64,000 nucleotides of DNA from Paulinella micropora. Its lineage: Eukaryota; Cercozoa; Imbricatea; Euglyphida. Below are positions 57,405 to 64,000 of the stretch, piece by piece. The stretch is taken from contig BJOX01000026.1 in the NCBI GenBank assembly GCA_009731375.1, forward strand, positions 810,772-874,771. The letters are read 5' to 3'. The stretch's first letter is position 1. Each line of letters begins with the position of its first letter. Below the pieces are notes generated by a model, which saw only the letters and a list, made by a program, of their open reading frames with translations, searched no databases and was not told the DNA's origin. A program made the position numbers and the translations under genes.

Positions 57405-60350
57405 TCAGGATTGCTGCAGGTGTAAGAGATACGCCTTGAGTTCATTTTTGAATTCAGCTTTGTATGAGATGTCTCTCAGACGTTCTGGCAGCTTATCCCA
57501 TTGTGCTTGTGCGGCTCTGTTGTACTGACCAGTCTTTGAGTCGTTGTACATGTGCTTCTTTGACGATCGCCTAGTGTTGTAGTTATGAACAGCTGTAATT
57601 GGTCGTATGTTGTTGTAGTGGAGGGGTAGGAAAGCCTTGAAGGCTGGGTAAATAAGGAAGTGTGCATCCATGCATACGCTATATTTATACATGTTAAGTA
57701 TGTTGAGTAGGCGTAGTTTGGCAAAGAGTGGTTTGGTAGGTGTTCTCCATGATTCGAGGCAGATCAGACGGACTATATGTTTTTGGATGATAATGAATGG
57801 ATGTATATTATGTATTCATCAGATCCCCATATAGGGATACCATGATACATAAGTATGGGGTATACATGTGCATAGTAAAGTTGGAGGAGGATATGGGTGG
57901 GAAGTAGGCTGTTCACATATCTAAACATTTGGACAAACGGTTGAAGTCGGAACACAATAGATTGTATATGTTTACGGAAAGATAGGTTGCTTTGGATGAT
58001 TGTACCTAATACTTTTACCTTTCGTTCTTGTTGGAGCTTCTTGCCGTCGATAGTCAAGTCGAGCTGCACCTTCTGTTCATGCTTGTGGAATGTAGTGTAT
58101 GTGGTTTTGGTGGGGTTGGGTACTAGGTCATGCCTATAGAAGTAATGGACGAGATTAGTTGTATCAGTTTGTGCTTGTTCTTGGAGTGCTTGTTCTTGGA
58201 GTTGCTCTTTATTCTTGGCAGCAATGATGAGTGTGGTGTCATCTGCATATGCAAAGACTTTCCCGTGTGTCAGTGAGAGTATAATGTCGTTGATGTACAG
58301 AATGAAGAGCGTTGTTGAGAGTGTACTACCTTGCGGGATCCCATGTGTGATCTTGCGTGGGTAGGAGCGAGCATATTGAGTAAATACGGTTTGTTATCGT
58401 TTTGTGAGATATGATTTGAAAAAAGTAGTAATGTTATCGCTAAAATTTATATTATTTCGTAGTTTATGGATGAGTGTTTCATGATCGATGGTGTCATAAG
58501 CTTTCGATAGGTCGATAAACAAAGCAAGCACGTACCGTCCTGGGCCTTGATGTTTTGGATGTGATTTAAGATGGTTTGTGTGATGATTGTTGTATTCGAG
58601 TGTGGTCGGAAAGCATATTGAGTTCGGGAGAGGATGTCGTACCTGGTAAGGTGGGTCATCAGTTGCTTGTTGAGTATAGTGTCAAAGACCTTAGCGATAA
58701 TATGCAGTAGCGAGATAGGTCTGTAGTTCTCAGGCAGCGTTCTATCTTTAGCTGTATATCTCTCTATAACTTTAGTTATTTTTAGTGCATCTGGGTATTT
58801 GTTACGTTCTATGGCTTTATTGAAGAGCTTGGTTAGCATCGGAGCAATTTAATCTGTAAGGTCTTGCATTATGGCTGGCTTTATTTTGTTTATATCTTCT
58901 GCTTTGTTTTTGTTTATTGCTTTCCGTGTCTCGGCTACATCATCCTGCAAAATGCGTTTGAGTGTAAAGGTAGGTAGTTGTCTCTGCGTTAGGTCTATTT
59001 CTTCTTCTCTGGCTTTATGTTCTTGGGGGATTTGGGCACTGACCTTGGAGCCGACCGTCGTCTAGTGTCTGTTGAGTGCGTTGGCAATACCTTTGGGGTC
59101 GGTAATAACCTTGTCGTCTACATGGAGCTGGGTGGGCGACGTCTTCAGACCCTGTGTCTGTGGGATCAATTTTCTCAACGCATTCATACGTTTTTTTCGG
59201 GTCGTGACTTAGTTTTTCCATTAGGGTAGTCATATAAGCTTTCTTAGCTTTCTTAATCTCGTTATTAGTTTTATTTCTATGCTTATTACAATTAATCCTA
59301 TTACTTTTAACTGGGCATGCTTTTTTTATTTCGTACTTCTCTCTTTGCTTCTTAATCATAGCTCTAGTTTCATTATTGCACCATGGTTTCCATTTTCGTT
59401 TCTTTATACGTTTTTCATACTTTTCTACCACTGTCTTTATAACTGTATGTATCTTATTTCTATAATTATTAGTTCATTAATTATTTCTTCTGTTATTATT
59501 TCCTTCTTATCTTCATATCTCTTATTGCTTAGGGTTTTATTATTATTGTTCTTTTGTGTGATTGGGGTGTGAAAGATAGCGTAGATGGGGTGGTGGTCAG
59601 AGATGCATGTAGGTAAAACATCAGATGTGATATCGCAGCTGAGTGTTGTTAAGATAACGTCAAGCAATTTATGGCTCTTTGCTTTGCGGGTGGCAATTTT
59701 GATTGTGGTGTATAAGTTATTGAGAGCAAGGAAGTCGCAAACCTGTTTAGTAGGGCGCAAAAGGTCAAGGTTAACGTCACCAACAATCGTGATGCTAGTG
59801 TGTGGGGAGGCAGAGAGGATACCTTGCACGTGGTTTTGGAGCTCCTGGAAGAAAGCGCCGTCGTAGGATTGTGAGAGTGGTCTTTTGTAGATATGGAATA
59901 TGGTGTGGATAGGATTATTTTTATGTTCTGTGCTGTGTACCTGCATGATTATGCCAGAAGCTTTCGAGATTTTAGACTCAGAAATTGTGATGTGCATGTC
60001 GTTCTTATAGTAGACGGACACATCGGTGGTATGGTAGGATGTGTATGTTGGGATTGGGAAGTGGGTGTGTGGTGTACCTGGTGTTATTTTGGATTCAGTA
60101 AGTGATATAATGTCTGGGATGAAATGGTGCAGTCAGGGTTGGATAGATGGTTAAGCAGGGTTTGGTGGCTTCCTGTTATACCGCGGATATTTGTATGATA
60201 TATAGAGAAGTGTTTGTTTACCTTGGGGGGAAGAGATGTGAGGTGTGGGTGTATGATGTGTGCTGGTGGGTGTGATGTTGTATTGTTGGGTTGAGTCTGT
60301 TCTGGTAGGTGTTCCAGGGGTGGGGGGTTGGGCTGTAGTAAGGAGCTCAT
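57405..60350 (-). pseudogene. LINE ORF2, endonuclease-reverse transcriptase, broken
   Basis: Domain pieces lie in order but in at least four frame segments: 60350-60084, 60021-59437, 59431-59015, 58839-58447, then about 58380-57773 and 57724-57405. The catalytic YADD and the endonuclease SDHHP survive. It is inactive as it stands. Confidence 0.88.
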
Positions 60351-60769
60351 GGCTTACTGCGGTGCCTCACTTGCAGGGAACGTCGAACTGGAACTAGACA
60401 TGGTTGAATTTGCTGACCTGTTGTTGGTTCTTGGGGAGGCAGATGAGTTGTCTGACTCATAGTTCTTGAAGTGGTTTTGCAAGTACCGAATATATGGTAC
60501 AAGCGTTGGATCTTGAACCTATTCTCACTTTCTCGTGGGCGTAGATAGATCTCACCATCTGTGGTCCACACTGCTGCCACGAAATTTGGATACTCCTTCA
60601 TGAGTTGTTTGGTGCTATCAAGGAGTTTGCGTGTTTCAGGTGATAGGCTCTCTTTGCACATGATATGGTAGTCTTTACCCGTGTAGCTCTGCAAGCGTGG
60701 TGTAATATGCGAGATTTGCTTGTGCTGGGGATGCGAAGATTTATCGTATCGAACGAAATTTTTCTTCAA
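60347..60769 (-). CDS. LINE ORF1 remnant
   Basis: 140 codons; the conserved part is YTGKDYHIMCKESL through AAVWTTDGEIYLRP. In the track frame its TGA overlaps the ORF2 start as ATGA. A second frame after about 60470 (YLQNHFKNYESDN) looks more natural and ends with TAA at 60356-60354, three bases before the ORF2 ATG. Its N-terminus is probably lost. Confidence 0.65.
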   Translation of the reverse strand: MKKNFVRYDKSSHPQHKQISHITPRLQSYTGKDYHIMCKESLSPETRKLLDSTKQLMKEYPNFVAAVWTTDGEIYLRPRESENRFKIQRLYHIFGTCKTTSRTMSQTTHLPPQEPTTGQQIQPCLVPVRRSLQVRHRSKP

Positions 60770-60842
60770 CTGATTGCTTGCAAATCGGACTTTGATCGCA
60801 GGCGTGGTTTTCGCTGTTTCAGGGTTGTATATTTTTGCTGCG

Positions 60843-60843
<1 letters not shown>

Positions 60844-60910
<67 letters not shown>

Positions 60911-60916
60911 TTACTA
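60844..60916. repeat. (ACT)n microsatellite
   Basis: Trinucleotide array at the 5' end of the LINE. Confidence 0.95.
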
Positions 60917-60924
60917 GGCCTAGG

Positions 60925-61080
60925 CCTTCGATTTAATGAAGTTTTTAACCTCTGGCCATCCATACAAATCGTTAGCTCAAGAGCTATTGATTTAACTAGA
61001 TAGTGTCAAGTAGTGACCTACTTCTCAATTATTAAAAATAATAAAACATTAAAACATTAAAATGTTAAAGTATTAAAATA
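60925..61080 (+). repeat. AT-tailed 0.13-kb repeat, copy 2
   Basis: Starts near CCTTCGATTTAATGAAG, shares CGTTAGCTCAAGAGCTATTG with copy 1 and ends in ATTAAAAC repeats before an (ACT)n array. Confidence 0.85.
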
Positions 61081-61081
61081 A

Positions 61082-61090
61082 CTACTACTA

Positions 61091-61167
<77 letters not shown>

Positions 61168-61192
61168 GACTACTACTAGACTACTACTAGAC

Positions 61193-61278
<86 letters not shown>

Positions 61279-61285
61279 CTGCTAC
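61082..61285. repeat. (ACT)n-(AGT)n palindrome
   Basis: About 105 bases of ACT face about 90 bases of AGT across CTAGACTAGTAG. This is one long inverted repeat. Confidence 0.9.
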
Positions 61286-61473
61286 TAATACTAGGCTAGA
61301 GGCCAGTAGAGGTAACTGTTTTTTCTTATTCAGCCATCAGGCAAAACGATAGAAATAACCCGATAATAATGTAGTGTTTGCTATCATAACCGTTAAATTT
61401 ATGTGTTTACCCGAATTACATCTTCAACATAAGAGTGGAGGAGAACGTAAAATACAAATCGTAAAACACAAGC
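61286..61473. other. Unique spacer
   Basis: No gene is recognised. Confidence 0.4.
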
Positions 61474-62230
<757 letters not shown>

Positions 62231-62395
62231 GGCCTTCGGTTTGATGAAGTTACTTGTACAAGTAATAGTGACCTCTGGTCATCCTCAAGAGCTATTGATT
62301 TAACTAGATGGTGACCCTAGTCGAAATTATTGAAACCAATAAAAATATTTAAAATTATAAAAGAATAAGATATTAAAATAATCAAATAATTACTA
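62231..62395 (+). repeat. AT-tailed 0.13-kb repeat, copy 3
   Basis: CCTTCGGTTTGATGAAG, then TCAAGAGCTATTGATTTAAC and an AT-rich tail. It again sits between ACT arrays. Confidence 0.8.
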
Positions 62396-63112
<717 letters not shown>

Positions 63113-63329
63113 CCTGAAAGGTGTTGGGAGTAGGGGCTGGGGGGTTTGGGGGGAAGGTGGAATTGGAAATTGTGTGAATAAATCATGGTTTGTGAACCAG
63201 GAGTTGGGAGCTCATATAGACAGGGTGGCTAGCCCCACACTGAATGTTGATGCTGATATAATTTTTTTGGAATTCACGCAAATATTTGCATTAGGGGAGT
63301 GTCCTGAATGCCCAAATTCGTTGCTTTTT
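63113..63329. other. Unique spacer
   Basis: No gene is recognised. Confidence 0.4.
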
Positions 63330-63880
63330 TGGGTACTTGCCGATACCTCCGCCATTGAACGTACCCTGTCGACGGGGAAGGGGGGGATGGGGGGCCCTCC
63401 TCCCGGGAACCTAAGCCCTGCAATTGCACGACCCGTTTCGGTCGCGGGTGGCACACAAACCAGAAAATTGAGGTCTTTGTGCCACCAGGCGCCGTTGCGC
63501 ACACCAGAGGGATTTAGCGGCTGATATTTGGTGTATCTGACACTTCTTGATGAGCTCTTTTCGAAATCATAAAAACTGTGGTTCCGGGTGGCGTAAGAAC
63601 CAGAAAATTCAGGTTTTGCGCCACTAGGCGCCGTTCGCACACACCAGAGGGAGTTTGAGGCTGATGTTTGGTGTACCCGACACCTCTCGGTGAGCTCTCT
63701 CCGGAGATCCAAAATTCTTGGTGCCGGTGGCACAAAAACCAGAGTTATTTTAGGTTTTTGTGCCACCAGAGCTTACACTTGCGATCTGCTGATACCTCCG
63801 GCGATTGAACGTACCCTGCGACAGGAAAAGGGGGGGTCCGGGGGCCCTCCCCCCGGGAACCACACCTGTAATTGTACCCG
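63330..63880. repeat. Imperfect tandem array with hairpin units
   Basis: A block with the core CCATTGAACGTACCCTG at 63352 recurs as CGATTGAACGTACCCTG at 63803, each followed by GGGGGCCCTCC. Between them three units near 63445, 63585 and 63721 share CCAGAAAATT or CCAGAGTTAT inside a hairpin. The third is perfect: GGTGGCACAAAAACC (63726-63740) against GGTTTTTGTGCCACC (63753-63767). No coding function is recognised. Confidence 0.8.
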
Positions 63881-64000
63881 AAGCGAATTCGCCGGCACCA
63901 AAATGAATGGCTGCGATTGCTCCAAGGCTGTAAAAGTTGTGCATGTGAGAATGAGACGAAAAGCGACGTTGGGAAGGGGGGGGGGGGGGGGGGGGGGGGC
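63881..64000. other. Window end, unique sequence then poly-G
   Basis: No gene. A run of about 22 G lies at 63978-63999. Confidence 0.8.

Larger units (their letters stand above)
57222..60770 (-). mobile_element. LINE (non-LTR retrotransposon), decayed
   Basis: ORF1 at 60769-60347 has a C-terminal segment of the kind found in CR1/L2/Jockey-group ORF1 proteins (KESLSPETRKLLDS ... EIYLRPRE). ORF2 starts at ATG 60350 and shows an apurinic-type endonuclease (FSIYHTNIRG, then GDVNLDLL and SDHHPIYA at 60021-59437), a charged linker (59431-59015), a reverse transcriptase (ENYRPISLL and TQYAFRP at 58839-58447, FAYADDTTL with YADD at 58249-58238), and the C-terminal HNYNTRRSS ... LPERLRD that ends at 57405. 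Several frameshifts and a stop near 58395 break ORF2. A 3' region of about 180 bp ends in (TA)n. Clade is not certain; the CR1/L2/Jockey assemblage fits. Confidence 0.88.

Overview
This is a nuclear window from a microbial eukaryote. It contains GT-AG introns, a MOB-domain gene, a MORN-repeat gene, Ty3/gypsy and LINE retrotransposons, and a very large load of microsatellite. An alveolate, perhaps a chromerid such as Chromera velia, would fit the style of the genome. That identification is inference only; nothing in the window is diagnostic of a species. The scaffold is a draft: there are 13 runs of N, most of them 10-base placeholders.

Layout. 1-10.3 kb is almost entirely tetranucleotide and dinucleotide repeat (GATA/TATC, ATGT/CATA, GGTA, TAAA, GAA, GA), with short unique modules re-used 3-6 times and copies of a 0.3-kb dispersed repeat. 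10.3-11.5 kb is unique sequence without a recognisable gene. 11.5-16.7 kb mixes microsatellite with foldback elements, a tRNA-like sequence and candidate exons. 16.7-26.1 kb is a plus-strand gene with about 19 very small exons set in microsatellite introns. It encodes a charged coiled coil, a Pro/Gly-rich and acidic linker, and a C-terminal Mob1/phocein domain with both zinc half-sites. 26.1-28.6 kb is repeat and unique spacer with a GC-rich hairpin. 28,976-50,092 is a 21.1-kb insertion of two Ty3/gypsy elements on the minus strand sharing a central LTR (LTR-internal-LTR-internal-LTR), flanked by the 4-bp duplication GAAC and splitting an older repeat-bearing sequence. 51.9-55.2 kb is a minus-strand gene for a secreted or membrane-routed MORN-repeat protein. 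57.2-60.8 kb is a decayed LINE on the minus strand. 60.8-63.1 kb is (ACT)n and TC repeat, and 63.3-63.9 kb is a small array of hairpin-bearing repeats.

Main observation. In the MOB gene the introns appear to have grown by local duplications that captured exon edges. Partial copies carrying the start of an exon with its acceptor lie upstream of the full exon. Partial copies carrying the end of an exon with its donor lie downstream. At least eight exons show this, and one 30-nt coiled-coil exon exists as three complete copies. Similar exon-like modules in the first 16 kb suggest further exons or gene relics built the same way.

The two gypsy copies have complementary damage. The left copy has an open gag, but its pol is frameshifted exactly at the reverse transcriptase YIDD box and has a nonsense codon near the end. 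The right copy has an open pol of about 1,930 codons, but its gag is frameshifted in a Gly-rich run. In the left copy gag and pol are in the same frame, separated by one UGA codon, which suggests stop-codon readthrough.
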